Below are positions 56,327 to 64,000 of a stretch of 64,000 nt of DNA, piece after piece. Source of the stretch: Neorhizobium sp. (GTDB lineage: Bacteria > Pseudomonadota > Alphaproteobacteria > Rhizobiales > Rhizobiaceae); assembly GCA_028283725.1 (NCBI GenBank), contig JAPWKC010000004.1, forward strand, positions 1,488,001-1,552,000, in the 5' to 3' direction. The translations under genes and the position numbers were made by a program. Numbering within the stretch: position 1 is the stretch's first letter; every line of letters starts with the position of its first letter. The notes beneath the pieces were generated by a model. The model ran no database searches. It was not told the DNA's origin and saw only the letters and a list, made by a program, of their open reading frames with translations.

Positions 56327-56755
56327 ATGAGCCGCATGACACCGTTCGCAAGCCCGCTTTTGCTGGGCTTCGATTCCATGGAAAAGACGCTGGAGCGGCT
56401 GGCCAAGGGCAATGACGGATATCCTCCGTACAATATCGAGCGGATCCGCAGCAACGGTGCCGAAGAGCCGGAAAGATTGCGTATCACGCTGGCAGTTGCC
56501 GGCTTTTCCGAAGCCGAACTCGATGTGACGACCGAAGAGAACCAGCTCGTCATTCGCGGCCGGCAGTCCGAGCCGGTCGATCGCGACTATCTTTACCGCG
56601 GCATTGCCGCAAGGCAGTTCCAGCGTGTGTTCGTGCTGGCCGACGGAATGCAGGTCTCGCAGGCCTGGCTGAAGAACGGGCTTCTGTCGGTGGATCTGAC
56701 GCGGCCGGAACCGGTGCGCGTAGTGCGAAAAATTAATATTTCCGTTTCACAGTAG
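56327..56755 (+). CDS. Hsp20 family small heat-shock protein
   Basis: A 142-aa alpha-crystallin chaperone. The core domain spans about residues 36-135, with LRITLAVAGFSEAELDVTTE and the later NGLLSVDLTRPEP (A.GVL-like) motif. It holds unfolded proteins during heat stress. AAGGA lies 7 nt before the ATG, inside the predicted ROSE hairpin. It is followed by the DUF1150 gene, a common pairing in Rhizobiales. Confidence 0.93.
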   Translation: MSRMTPFASPLLLGFDSMEKTLERLAKGNDGYPPYNIERIRSNGAEEPERLRITLAVAGFSEAELDVTTEENQLVIRGRQSEPVDRDYLYRGIAARQFQRVFVLADGMQVSQAWLKNGLLSVDLTRPEPVRVVRKINISVSQ

Positions 56756-56801
56756 ATCACTCGGCGCCAATGCCGTGATGATCCGACTGCTGGAGGCTGT
56801 C

Positions 56802-57059
56802 ATGCTCCTGAAACACGCGAATAACCACCTGACGCAATCCGAACTTGCTCATCTCGGCAACGGCGAAGTCGGTTACATTCGCAAGATGCGGTCGGAAGAC
56901 GTGTCGCGCTGCTTTCCCGAGGCTCCCGATGTGGATCCCGCGCTCGATCTCTGGGCGCTGTTCGGCGCCGACGGCACGCCGATCCTCTTGACCGACAACC
57001 GCTCCAGCACCTTCTTCAAGGCACAGGAAGACGAGTTGAAGACCGTTAGCCTGCACTGA
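56802..57059 (+). CDS. DUF1150 family protein
   Basis: An 85-aa soluble protein of the DUF1150 type, with GEVGYIRKMRSEDVSRCFPE (about residues 21-40) and WALFGADGTPILLTDNR (about 52-68). The role is unknown; members often sit next to hsp20 in alphaproteobacteria. GGAGG precedes this ATG by 5 nt, favouring it over the ATG at 56775. It is 46 bp after hsp20 and likely cotranscribed. Confidence 0.87.
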   Translation: MLLKHANNHLTQSELAHLGNGEVGYIRKMRSEDVSRCFPEAPDVDPALDLWALFGADGTPILLTDNRSSTFFKAQEDELKTVSLH

Positions 57060-57151
57060 CGGCTGCCCTTGTCGATAGCCTGAAACCTCTCCTGCATCAT
57101 GCTCCGGCCTGTCCGGAGCATCTGAACACATCTGATTGCGCTGGCGTGGTC

Positions 57152-57181
57152 AGATCCTCGGGACAGGCCCGAGGATGACGG
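57152..57181. repeat. Extragenic palindromic repeat, copy C
   Basis: AGATCCTCGGGACAGGCCCG followed by AGGATGACGG forms a 9-bp hairpin (ATCCTCGGG/CCCGAGGAT). It is nearly identical to the right hairpin of copy B and similar to copy A. It lies between converging genes. Confidence 0.65.
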
Positions 57182-57247
57182 CATCTGGTGGCGGAGCGAG
57201 TGTCTTCAGGCTGGATGGTCGGCCTGCACTGACGATCTCCTGGCGCC

Positions 57248-57946
57248 TTATACCCGTTCAAACGTGAGATAGGCGGATGAGCGTCCCTCGCGACGGGCCT
57301 TGTTCTCGTAGCGCGTGCCCGGCCATCCTTCATAAGGCGTCAGCCAGTCGGAAGCCTGTTCCGCCGTCCAGCGGAAGCCGCCATGGTCGCGGCAGTGCTG
57401 CAGCGTCCAGTTGACATAGGTGTCGATGTCGGAGGCGAAGAGGAAGACGCCCGTCGGCTTCAGGACGCGGTGGAACCGCTCCAGATTGACCTGAGAGACG
57501 AAACGGCGTTTCCAGTGTTTGCGCTTCGGCCACGGGTCGGCATAGAGGAGGTCGATCCGGTCGATCGAACCTTCCGGCAACCAGTCCAGCACCTGCGTGG
57601 CATCGTCGTCATAGACGCGGATATTGGCAAGGCCCAGTTCATCCACCCGACCGATCAGCTTGGCCATGGAATTGACGAAGGGCTCGACACCGATGAAGCC
57701 GATATCGGGCCGTTCCTGCGCCCTGTGGATCAGATGCTCGCCACCGCCGAAGCCGATTTCCAGCCGGATTTCCGAAAACCGCGTCGGGTAGAGATCCGCC
57801 AGATCGGCCGGCGCCGGATTGGCAAGATCGAGCTTCAGTTGCGGCAGGAGCTTTTCAAGGCCCTCGGCCTGGCGCTCGCGCAGCGGCTTTCCCTTGCGCC
57901 TGCCGAAGAAGGCTTCCGTCGAGCGGCTCGGGTGCTCATCTGTCAT
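57248..57946 (-). CDS. trmB: tRNA (guanine-N7-)-methyltransferase
   Basis: A 232-aa class I methyltransferase making m7G46 in tRNA. The SAM motif is [13 protein letters not shown] (about residue 63), followed by [19 protein letters not shown] (about 140), typical of TrmB. The ATG before [10 protein letters not shown] is used; a GTG 15 nt upstream is possible. It lies 101 bp after metK, beyond a terminator. Confidence 0.94.
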   Translation of the reverse strand: MTDEHPSRSTEAFFGRRKGKPLRERQAEGLEKLLPQLKLDLANPAPADLADLYPTRFSEIRLEIGFGGGEHLIHRAQERPDIGFIGVEPFVNSMAKLIGRVDELGLANIRVYDDDATQVLDWLPEGSIDRIDLLYADPWPKRKHWKRRFVSQVNLERFHRVLKPTGVFLFASDIDTYVNWTLQHCRDHGGFRWTAEQASDWLTPYEGWPGTRYENKARREGRSSAYLTFERV

Positions 57947-57963
57947 TCTTGTCTCTCTCACGA

Positions 57964-57997
57964 TAAAAGCGGACGCCTCCGCCTGGAGGCATCCGCT
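57964..57997 (-). terminator. Intrinsic terminator after metK
   Basis: On the minus strand AGCGGATGCCTCC (57997-57985) pairs with GGAGGCGTCCGCT (57980-57968) through 13 bp including one wobble, followed by TTTTA. It separates metK from trmB. Confidence 0.8.
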
Positions 57998-58047
57998 TTA
58001 CAGTTTTCAGGCGCGATCCGTAAAGATCAAAGCGCAAGCGATGTCGA

Positions 58048-59307
58048 TCAGGCGGCAGCCTTGACCAGTTCCTTCAGCGCGTCCTTGAGCGGCTTGACCA
58101 GATCGGTCTTTTCCCAGGAGAACGAACCGTCGCGGCCAGCCTTGCGGCCGAAGTGACCATAAGCGGAGGTCTTGGCATAGATCGGCTTGTTGAGGTCGAG
58201 GTGACGGCGGATGCCCGTCGGCGACAGGTCCATGGTCTTGCGGATGGCCGCTTCGACCTGATCTTCCGTGACGTTGTTGCCGGTGCCATGCAGATCGACA
58301 TAGATCGACAGCGGCTGGGCGATACCGATCGCGTAGGAAATCTGCAGCGTGCACTTTTCGGCAAGACCGGCAGCGACGACGTTCTTTGCGAGGTAACGCG
58401 CAGCGTAGGCAGCCGAACGGTCGACCTTGGTCGTGTCCTTGCCGGAGAAAGCGCCACCGCCGTGGGGAGCCGCACCGCCATAGGTGTCGACGATGATCTT
58501 GCGGCCGGTCAGGCCTGCATCACCATCCGGGCCGCCGATGACGAACTTGCCGGTGGGGTTGATGTACCACTTGCAGTTCTTGTCGATCGGCAGATCGCCG
58601 AGGGCTTCGCGGATGTAGGGCTCGACAACGTCGCGAACCTTCTTCGAATCCCAGCTCGCGTCGAGGTGCTGGGTGGACAGAACGATCGAATCGACGCCGG
58701 CCGGCTTGCCGTTTTCGTAACGGACAGTCACCTGGCTCTTGGCATCGGGGCCGAGCTTGCCGGCTTCGCCCTCGCCCTTCTTGCGGGCCTCGGCGAGCAG
58801 GCGCAGGATGCGGTGCGAATAGTAGATCGGCGCCGGCATCAGATCCGGCGTTTCCTGGCAGGCGAAACCGAACATGATGCCCTGGTCGCCGGCGCCTTCG
58901 TCGCCCTGCTGGTCGGAGGCGTTATCGACGCCCTGCGCGATATCGGCCGACTGCGAGTGAAGGAGAACGTCGATCTTGGCGGTCTTCCAGTGGAAGCCGT
59001 CCTGCTCGTAGCCGATATCGCGGATGGCGCGGCGGGCGGCAGACTTGAACTTCGACGGGTTGATGACGTCGTTGCCGTTCTTGTCCTTCTTCATCAGCGA
59101 CGGCGGCAGGCGAACTTCACCGGCGATAACAACGCGGTTGGTGGTTGCCAGGGTCTCGCAGGCGATGCGGACAGTCCAGGGATCGATGCCGGTCTTGGCG
59201 GCTTCACGGTAGACGAGATCGACGATCTCGTCGGAAATACGGTCACAAACCTTGTCCGGATGGCCTTCTGCTACGGACTCGCTGGTGAACAGATAACTAG
59301 CGCGCAT
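58048..59307 (-). CDS. metK: S-adenosylmethionine synthetase
   Basis: A 419-aa enzyme making SAM from methionine and ATP, slightly longer than the Escherichia coli form, as is usual in Rhizobiales. Motifs are [17 protein letters not shown] (residues 14-30), [14 protein letters not shown] (about 136) and [19 protein letters not shown] (about 290-308). It has its own leader, an upstream palindrome and a terminator on each side. SAM from MetK would feed back on metZ through the riboswitch at the left edge. Confidence 0.96.
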   Translation of the reverse strand: MRASYLFTSESVAEGHPDKVCDRISDEIVDLVYREAAKTGIDPWTVRIACETLATTNRVVIAGEVRLPPSLMKKDKNGNDVINPSKFKSAARRAIRDIGYEQDGFHWKTAKIDVLLHSQSADIAQGVDNASDQQGDEGAGDQGIMFGFACQETPDLMPAPIYYSHRILRLLAEARKKGEGEAGKLGPDAKSQVTVRYENGKPAGVDSIVLSTQHLDASWDSKKVRDVVEPYIREALGDLPIDKNCKWYINPTGKFVIGGPDGDAGLTGRKIIVDTYGGAAPHGGGAFSGKDTTKVDRSAAYAARYLAKNVVAAGLAEKCTLQISYAIGIAQPLSIYVDLHGTGNNVTEDQVEAAIRKTMDLSPTGIRRHLDLNKPIYAKTSAYGHFGRKAGRDGSFSWEKTDLVKPLKDALKELVKAAA

Positions 59308-59379
59308 TACGGGATTCCCCTCAAAGAAATGACCGCCACTGTGTAGTCAGTCCAGCTTTCAAAGACAAGCGTAGAACGA

Positions 59380-59397
59380 CATAAATATATCTTTATG
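59380..59397. promoter_or_regulatory. Inverted repeat in the metK promoter region
   Basis: CATAAA-N6-TTTATG in an AT-rich patch, about 75 bp before metK and between it and the upstream PraR-like regulator. It is a candidate operator, or part of the metK promoter. The regulator that binds it is unknown. Confidence 0.4.
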
Positions 59398-59445
59398 CGT
59401 AAATTCGCCACGCCTGCAGCACGCGCAACACAGGGGCCGGAACAA

Positions 59446-59471
59446 CAAAAAAGCGGCCCTTGCGGGCCGCT
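59446..59471 (-). terminator. Intrinsic terminator after the PraR-like gene
   Basis: On the minus strand AGCGGCCC (59471-59464) pairs perfectly with GGGCCGCT (59459-59452) around GCAA, followed by TTTTTT. It separates this gene from metK. Confidence 0.92.
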
Positions 59472-59504
59472 CGATGGATGCAATGTCGACGAGCGCGATC
59501 GCGC

Positions 59505-59921
59505 TTATTCGAACTCGGCTTCGGCGGCGAGCGCCTTGACCAGATCGACAAGACGGCGACGGACCTTGGGGTCGGCGATCTTGACGAAGGCACGGTTGAG
59601 TTGCAGGCCTTCAGACGAGGACAGGAAGTCGACGACGTAGTTGGAGCTCGAGGCTTCGGCCATGCCGGATGCGCCGGCCTGATCGCCCGGCGCATCTTCG
59701 AAGAAGAAGGAAACCGGCACGTTCAGGATGCTCGAAATGTTCTGCAGGCGGCTCGCACCAACGCGGTTCGTGCCCTTCTCGTATTTCTGGATCTGCTGGA
59801 AGGTAATGCCGAGGCTTTCACCCAGTTTTTCCTGGCTCATGCCAAGCATCGTCCGACGCAGGCGAATGCGGCTACCGACGTGAATGTCAATCGGGTTCGG
59901 CTTCTTCTTGTTCTCGATCAT
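59505..59921 (-). CDS. praR: XRE-family regulator, PraR/PhrR-like
   Basis: A 138-aa regulator with a Cro/CI-type helix-turn-helix at about residues 16-70 (RRTMLGMSQEKLGESLGITF and QQIQKYEKGTNRV). The C-terminal tail (SSEGLQLNRAFVKIADPKVR) is typical of the rhizobial PraR/PhrR group, which is known for stress, quorum-sensing or biofilm control. The gene order lnt-praR-metK-trmB supports the assignment. It is separated from metK by a terminator. Confidence 0.85.
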   Translation of the reverse strand: MIENKKKPNPIDIHVGSRIRLRRTMLGMSQEKLGESLGITFQQIQKYEKGTNRVGASRLQNISSILNVPVSFFFEDAPGDQAGASGMAEASSSNYVVDFLSSSEGLQLNRAFVKIADPKVRRRLVDLVKALAAEAEFE

Positions 59922-60082
59922 CTGTGAAATTCCTGACGAGGTTATTGTTCAATCCTGAGACCCGGTCCGCGTGTGGAATACACATTCAAAGGGAGGGCCA
60001 AGGGAGGGCTTGCGGTCCTGGATCTGAAGCATATGGCCGGACGAGAGGCTTGGCCGCACTATGCATTTTCAGGGGTTTTCGG

Positions 60083-61684
60083 TCAATTCTTCCGAAAATT
60101 AAAACCTGCACGCGTACCGGCTGCAATCATTAACATAGATACCAATATCAACCAGAAGTAAATTTCGCGAGATTTCTCGCTCCAGTGAGCGACGGATGCA
60201 CCGCCGATAGTTGTATCAATCACACCTTTTTGATTGTAGTCGAGGCCACGCACAATCCGGCCGAACGGGTCTACGACGGCGGAAATGCCGGTATTGGCGT
60301 CGCGAATCAGCGGGATGCCATTTTCCACGGCGCGCAGGCGGGCCTGAAGAAAATGCTGGTAGGGACCGGGCGTATTGCCGAACCAGCCGTCATTGGTGAC
60401 GTTCAAAAGCGCCGTCGATCCTTCCACCTGGGGGCCGATTTCATCGGGGAAGATCGCCTCGTAGCAGATCAGCGGATAGAAGGTCTGGCCGTTCGGCAGT
60501 TTCAACAGCGTGTGGCTGGCGGCGGCGGTGAAGCCGCCCGGCATGGCGATCGCGTCGGTGACGCCGAGCGACTTCAGAATGTCTTCGTAAGGCACGTATT
60601 CGCCATAGGGTACGAGATGCACCTTGTCGGCGGCGCCGATGATCTGGCCGTGATGATCGACGACGTAGATCGAATTGTAATAGCGCGGCGGCATACCCGG
60701 CCCGGCATCTTCGGCGCGGACGGCGCCGGTGATCAGCACCTGTCCGGGTTTGAGCACTTCCGATATGCGCGAGAGAGCATCGGGATTGTCGGTCAGGATG
60801 AAGGGGATGGAGGTCTCCGGCCAGACGATGATATCGGCCTGTTTCTGACCGTCCTGCGGCGGCAGCGCTGACAGTGTCAGATGCTCCTCGAAAATCGCGG
60901 CACGCTCGCGGTCGTCGAGTTTTCGCGACTGGTCGATCAGCGGCTGGACGAGCCGCACGGTTGCCGCACCGGGCTTGGCCGCTGCAATCGCCGCATCGGC
61001 GCCCGACAGGCGCCAGGCGCCGAAGCCGATATGGGCCGCAAACAGGAGAGCTGCGAGCGCCAGACCGATGCCCATGCCGCGTTTCGTGCCGATCAGCGCC
61101 GGAGCGGAAAAGATGAAGACCGCCACGACCGTGACGCCGGAAACGCCGATCACGGCCGCCGACTGCATCATCAGCGGGATCGGCATGATGCCGTAGCCGA
61201 TGGCATTCCAGGGAAAGCCCGTCAGCACGAAGGAGCGCAGCCATTCGGCGATGCCGAAGCCGAGGCTCAGCGCCGCCAGCCTTCCGAACCCGTCCGACCA
61301 GAGCATGCGGGCAAGCATCGTGGCAAGGCCGTAGAACAGCGCCAGAAAGGCCGGCACACCCAGAACGGCGAGCGGCAGCGCCCAGGCGAACTCTTCGGCA
61401 TCGACGAGAAGCGCATTGCCGAGCCACCAGAGCGAGGCGACGAAATAGCCGAAGCCGAAGACCCATCCGAGGATGAAGGCCGAACGCAATCGGGAGAAGA
61501 CGCCGCCATCGGGATGACCGGTCAGACCGTCGATCAGCCAGACAAGCAGGGTGAAGGAGACGAAGAATGCGGCGAATATGCCGAAGGGCGGTGTCGCCAG
61601 CGCCCCGAAGGCGCCGGCCAGCAACGCGACGATCAAACGCGGGACGCCATAGAGAAGCATGATCCTGCCCGCCAGTCGCGCCAT
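60083..61684 (-). CDS. lnt: Apolipoprotein N-acyltransferase
   Basis: A 533-aa inner-membrane enzyme adding the third acyl chain to lipoproteins. About six N-terminal membrane segments are followed by a nitrilase-like domain (about residues 235-500). The catalytic triad is visible as Glu in IVWPETSIPF (about 286), Lys in DKVHLVPYGEYVPY (about 355) and Cys in LICYEAIFP (about 411). It lies at the end of phoH-ybeY-corC-lnt. Confidence 0.95.
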   Translation of the reverse strand: MARLAGRIMLLYGVPRLIVALLAGAFGALATPPFGIFAAFFVSFTLLVWLIDGLTGHPDGGVFSRLRSAFILGWVFGFGYFVASLWWLGNALLVDAEEFAWALPLAVLGVPAFLALFYGLATMLARMLWSDGFGRLAALSLGFGIAEWLRSFVLTGFPWNAIGYGIMPIPLMMQSAAVIGVSGVTVVAVFIFSAPALIGTKRGMGIGLALAALLFAAHIGFGAWRLSGADAAIAAAKPGAATVRLVQPLIDQSRKLDDRERAAIFEEHLTLSALPPQDGQKQADIIVWPETSIPFILTDNPDALSRISEVLKPGQVLITGAVRAEDAGPGMPPRYYNSIYVVDHHGQIIGAADKVHLVPYGEYVPYEDILKSLGVTDAIAMPGGFTAAASHTLLKLPNGQTFYPLICYEAIFPDEIGPQVEGSTALLNVTNDGWFGNTPGPYQHFLQARLRAVENGIPLIRDANTGISAVVDPFGRIVRGLDYNQKGVIDTTIGGASVAHWSEKSREIYFWLILVSMLMIAAGTRAGFNFRKN

Positions 61685-61765
61685 ATGGTCTTCCTTTCGC
61701 CCCGAATCAGCGTCCGCAGTCTTTCACGAAAAACTGCGGAATGTCGCGATGGCGCTTGCGGAAAA

Positions 61766-62965
61766 TCAGCCGCTGGGTCGCTCTGCCTCAGGCTTTACCG
61801 GTGGCGGCAGGAGACCGACGGTGGGCGAATGATCCGGAAGCAGGATCTCCGCCTCCCCCTTGATGCGGCGGCGGGCGAGCGCCCGCTTGCGCATGATGCG
61901 GACCCGCTTGATCCGGCGCGGATCGGCATCGAGGATCTGGAACTCGAAGCCGGGCACGGCCTGCACCAGCTCGCCGCGCACCGGAATGCGGCCGAGTGCG
62001 GAGAAGATCAGGCCGCCCAGCGTGTCGACGTCCTCGATCCGGTCGCGAATGTCGAAATCGTGGCCGATCGCCTCGGCGATCTCTTCCAGCTCGATGCGGG
62101 CATCGGCCAGAAACACGTCTTCGCTGGTCTGCGAGAACATGACCTCTTCGTTGTCGTGCTCGTCCTCGACATCGCCGATCACCATCTCGACGATATCCTC
62201 GTGGGACACGAGGCCGTCGGTGCCGCCATATTCGTCGATGACGAGCGCCATCTGGGTGCGGGCGGCCTGCATGCTCTGCATCAGGTCGGAGGCGAGCATT
62301 GAGGGCGGGACGAAGAGGATCTTGCGGATCAGGCCGGCCTCGGCCACCGTCTCGCCGAGATTGACCCGGCCGAGATCGAAGGCGGCCTTCGGGGTGCGTA
62401 CCGCTTTTTCCGGCTTTTCGGCCGCTGCGCCATTCGCAAGGTCGGCTGCTGCCGAAGCCTTGGCGGCGGCGCTGACGCGCGGACCGGTGCGGCGCTTGTT
62501 GCGGGCCTGCTTGGCCAGATAGGACAGGAGATCGCGGATGTGGACGAAGCCGCGGGCGTCATCCAGATTGTCGCTATAGACCGGCATGCGCGAGCGGCCG
62601 GTCTCTTCGAAATGGATCATCAGCTCGCCGATCGTCATATCCATATCGACGGCATCGATATCGGCGCGCGGCACCATGATGTCCTCCACCCGCACTTCGC
62701 GGAAGCGGAGGATATTGTGCAGCATGGCGCGCTCTTCAGGCGAAAAGGCATTGCTGACATTGGTGTCGGTCAACAGCGCGTCGGCGAGATCCTCGCGAAG
62801 CTGCTCGCCCTGCGACGGGCGCAGCAACCTGACCGCGCGCGACCAGAAAGAGTTGGTGGATTTGGGGTGGTGTTCGGATCGTGCCGAACTACTTCCCTCG
62901 TCCGACGAGGAAGTGTCCGAACCGTCCTTGCCCTCGCGGGCAACATTGCTCGAATAATCGTTCAT
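61766..62965 (-). CDS. CorC/TlyC-type CBS domain protein
   Basis: A 399-aa cytoplasmic protein without membrane segments. Two CBS domains lie at about residues 95-160 and 215-275, interrupted by an Ala/Lys-rich insert (about 165-205). A CorC/HlyC transporter-associated domain forms the C-terminus (about 290-375). RVEDIMVPRADIDAVDMDMT opens the first CBS and DEYGGTDGLVSHEDIVE the second. It is linked to magnesium/cobalt efflux or membrane quality control in the conserved ybeY-corC-lnt operon. Confidence 0.91.
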   Translation of the reverse strand: MNDYSSNVAREGKDGSDTSSSDEGSSSARSEHHPKSTNSFWSRAVRLLRPSQGEQLREDLADALLTDTNVSNAFSPEERAMLHNILRFREVRVEDIMVPRADIDAVDMDMTIGELMIHFEETGRSRMPVYSDNLDDARGFVHIRDLLSYLAKQARNKRRTGPRVSAAAKASAAADLANGAAAEKPEKAVRTPKAAFDLGRVNLGETVAEAGLIRKILFVPPSMLASDLMQSMQAARTQMALVIDEYGGTDGLVSHEDIVEMVIGDVEDEHDNEEVMFSQTSEDVFLADARIELEEIAEAIGHDFDIRDRIEDVDTLGGLIFSALGRIPVRGELVQAVPGFEFQILDADPRRIKRVRIMRKRALARRRIKGEAEILLPDHSPTVGLLPPPVKPEAERPSG

Positions 62966-62974
62966 TGTTCCAAA

Positions 62975-63481
62975 CTACACTATCGGGTCCTGCCCCGCAT
63001 AGGGGTCAGATAGGCCGAGGACGGCCAAAATACGAGTCTCAAGTGCTTCCATGTCTTCCGCCTCGTCCTTTTCCATGTGGTCGTAACCGAACAGATGGAG
63101 GAAACCATGGACGAGTAGATGGGTGAGATGATCGCTGAAACTCTTGTCGAGATCAACCGCCTCGCGCTCGACAGTCTCGCGCGCAATGACGATATCGCCC
63201 AGCATCGGGCCGGGCATGCCGCCCGGTTCAAGCGGAAAAGCGGGGAAAGACAAGACGTTGGTCGGTTTGTCCTGATCTCGCCATTCGGCGTTGATTTCTT
63301 TTATCTCGGCATCGTTGGTGAAGACGAGCGAGACTTCCGCCGGCATTTTCGGGAAGGGCTGCGCCTCTTCCTTCTCCAGAAAGTCGGCCGCGGTCTCGAG
63401 GACCTTTTGCGCCATGTCAAGGAGGACCGGCTCTTGCGGCCAGCCCTCGTCCTCGACGCTGATCTGTATGTCTAGCTTCAT
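62975..63481 (-). CDS. ybeY: Endoribonuclease YbeY
   Basis: A 168-aa metal-dependent RNase for 16S rRNA 3' end maturation and ribosome quality control. The zinc motif HGFLHLFGYDH (about residues 132-142) is intact, and the N-terminal half has the FTNDAEIKEINAEWRDQDKP and TNVLSFP signatures. It is 9 bp before corC and 23 bp after phoH. Confidence 0.95.
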   Translation of the reverse strand: MKLDIQISVEDEGWPQEPVLLDMAQKVLETAADFLEKEEAQPFPKMPAEVSLVFTNDAEIKEINAEWRDQDKPTNVLSFPAFPLEPGGMPGPMLGDIVIARETVEREAVDLDKSFSDHLTHLLVHGFLHLFGYDHMEKDEAEDMEALETRILAVLGLSDPYAGQDPIV

Positions 63482-63504
63482 GATGGAGTGGGGCCGCCCG
63501 CCTC

Positions 63505-64000
63505 TCAGCGGTCGGCTTCCTCGCTTTCGTCGTGGACGGCATATTGCGCGTCATAGGCCCTGACGATGCGTCCGACGAGCGGATGGCGCACGACATCGGT
63601 ATCCTTGAAGCGCACGACCGAGATGCCCTCGACGCCCTTCAGGATCTGCAGCGCCTCGACCAGACCGGACTTGACGCCACGGGGAAGATCCACCTGGCTG
63701 GGGTCGCCGGTGATGATCATCCGGCCGTTTTCGCCAAGACGCGTCAGGAACATTTTCATCTGCATCGACGTGGTGTTCTGCGCCTCGTCGAGAATGATGG
63801 CGGCATTTTGCAATGTGCGGCCGCGCATGAAGGCGAGCGGCGCGATTTCGATGACGCCGGCGGTGATCGCCCGTTCGACCTTGTCGCCGGGGATCATGTC
63901 GTAAAGCGCGTCATAGAGCGGGCGCAGATAGGGATCGACCTTCTCCTTCATGTCGCCGGGCAGGAAGCCCAGACGCTCGCCGGCTTCGACGGCCGGACGG
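63505..64000 (-). CDS. phoH: PhoH family ATPase (5' part missing at window edge)
   Basis: The C-terminal about 165 residues of a PhoH-like P-loop protein. The reading frame runs through the right edge: upstream of [14 protein letters not shown] it encodes [16 protein letters not shown], which is internal family sequence, so the apparent ATG at 63951 is not the start. Visible motifs are [20 protein letters not shown] and [15 protein letters not shown]. It is first in the phoH-ybeY-corC-lnt order, typical of Rhizobiales. Confidence 0.94.
   Translation of the reverse strand, partial: RPAVEAGERLGFLPGDMKEKVDPYLRPLYDALYDMIPGDKVERAITAGVIEIAPLAFMRGRTLQNAAIILDEAQNTTSMQMKMFLTRLGENGRMIITGDPSQVDLPRGVKSGLVEALQILKGVEGISVVRFKDTDVVRHPLVGRIVRAYDAQYAVHDESEEADR

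Noticed and set aside
57930..57946. Pho-box half-site CTGTCAT at the trmB start
   Set aside because: The second half-site is absent at the required spacing, and the sequence is coding for the first residues of TrmB on the other strand.
60881..62302. 473-codon rightward open frame opposite lnt and the corC-type gene
   Set aside because: Same antisense artefact; it crosses the gap between two real genes.
1..64000. CRISPR arrays, prophage, insertion sequences, biosynthetic clusters
   Set aside because: No evenly spaced repeat array, transposase, phage structural gene or multidomain synthase was seen on reading both strands.

Overview
This is a gene-dense, GC-rich segment of a chromosome from the Rhizobiales, most likely the Rhizobiaceae (Rhizobium/Agrobacterium type). 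The evidence is the gene content and order: a SAM-II riboswitch tail before metZ, gcrA, phoR-pstSCAB-phoU-phoB, rpmH-rnpA-yidC-engB-argB, phoH-ybeY-corC-lnt followed by a praR/phrR-type regulator and metK, and a ROSE-like leader on a small heat-shock gene. Almost everything is core metabolism and housekeeping. I see no prophage, insertion sequence, integrase or CRISPR array. The species cannot be named from this window.

Layout. 1-7005: metZ behind a riboswitch, apaG, hslO, the argD-argF operon, gcrA behind a cell-cycle type promoter, and a PACE-type efflux gene. 7128-15009: the phosphate regulon, transcribed leftward, with polyphosphate kinase 2 divergent from phoR and several Pho boxes. 15063-25729: a membrane-anchored protein of unknown function, nitronate monooxygenase, tRNA-Thr(CGT), an ECF sigma/anti-sigma pair, a LysE-type exporter, an FAD oxidoreductase, a D-2-hydroxyacid dehydrogenase, a PRC-barrel protein and a long-chain acyl-CoA ligase. 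25872-34842: a lipoprotein hydrolase, pgi, two small membrane proteins, a fructokinase-like gene, pyrE, a diguanylate cyclase, pyrC and a Sel1-repeat protein. 34908-39449: a proline-racemase-family enzyme, a GT39-like glycosyltransferase, tRNA-Arg(ACG) and a sensor kinase. 39850-44880: rpmH-rnpA-yidC-engB-argB and a HAD phosphatase. 44986-51065: an EF-hand protein, ribokinase, rmuC, and def-fmt-truA interrupted by a decayed toxin-antitoxin pair. 51274-57059: a dapD-dapE-membrane protein operon, a LOG protein, a nucleoside hydrolase, and Hsp20 with DUF1150. 57248-64000: trmB, metK, praR-like, lnt, corC/tlyC, ybeY, and phoH cut by the right edge.

The main regulatory themes are phosphate (Pho boxes at pstS and in the phoR/ppk2 intergenic region, plus one orphan array near tRNA-Arg), SAM and methionine (riboswitch tail at metZ; metK with its own leader and terminator), cell cycle (a dense GANTC cluster and CtrA-like half-sites before gcrA), heat (ROSE-like hairpin) and general stress (an EcfG-like promoter before the PRC-barrel gene). 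The best candidates for new work are the frameshifted toxin between def and fmt, the similar 16-bp operator-like sites before nitronate monooxygenase and the acyl-CoA ligase, the orphan Pho-box array, and the overlapping 147-aa/33-aa membrane gene pair. I found no clearly new multi-gene system.
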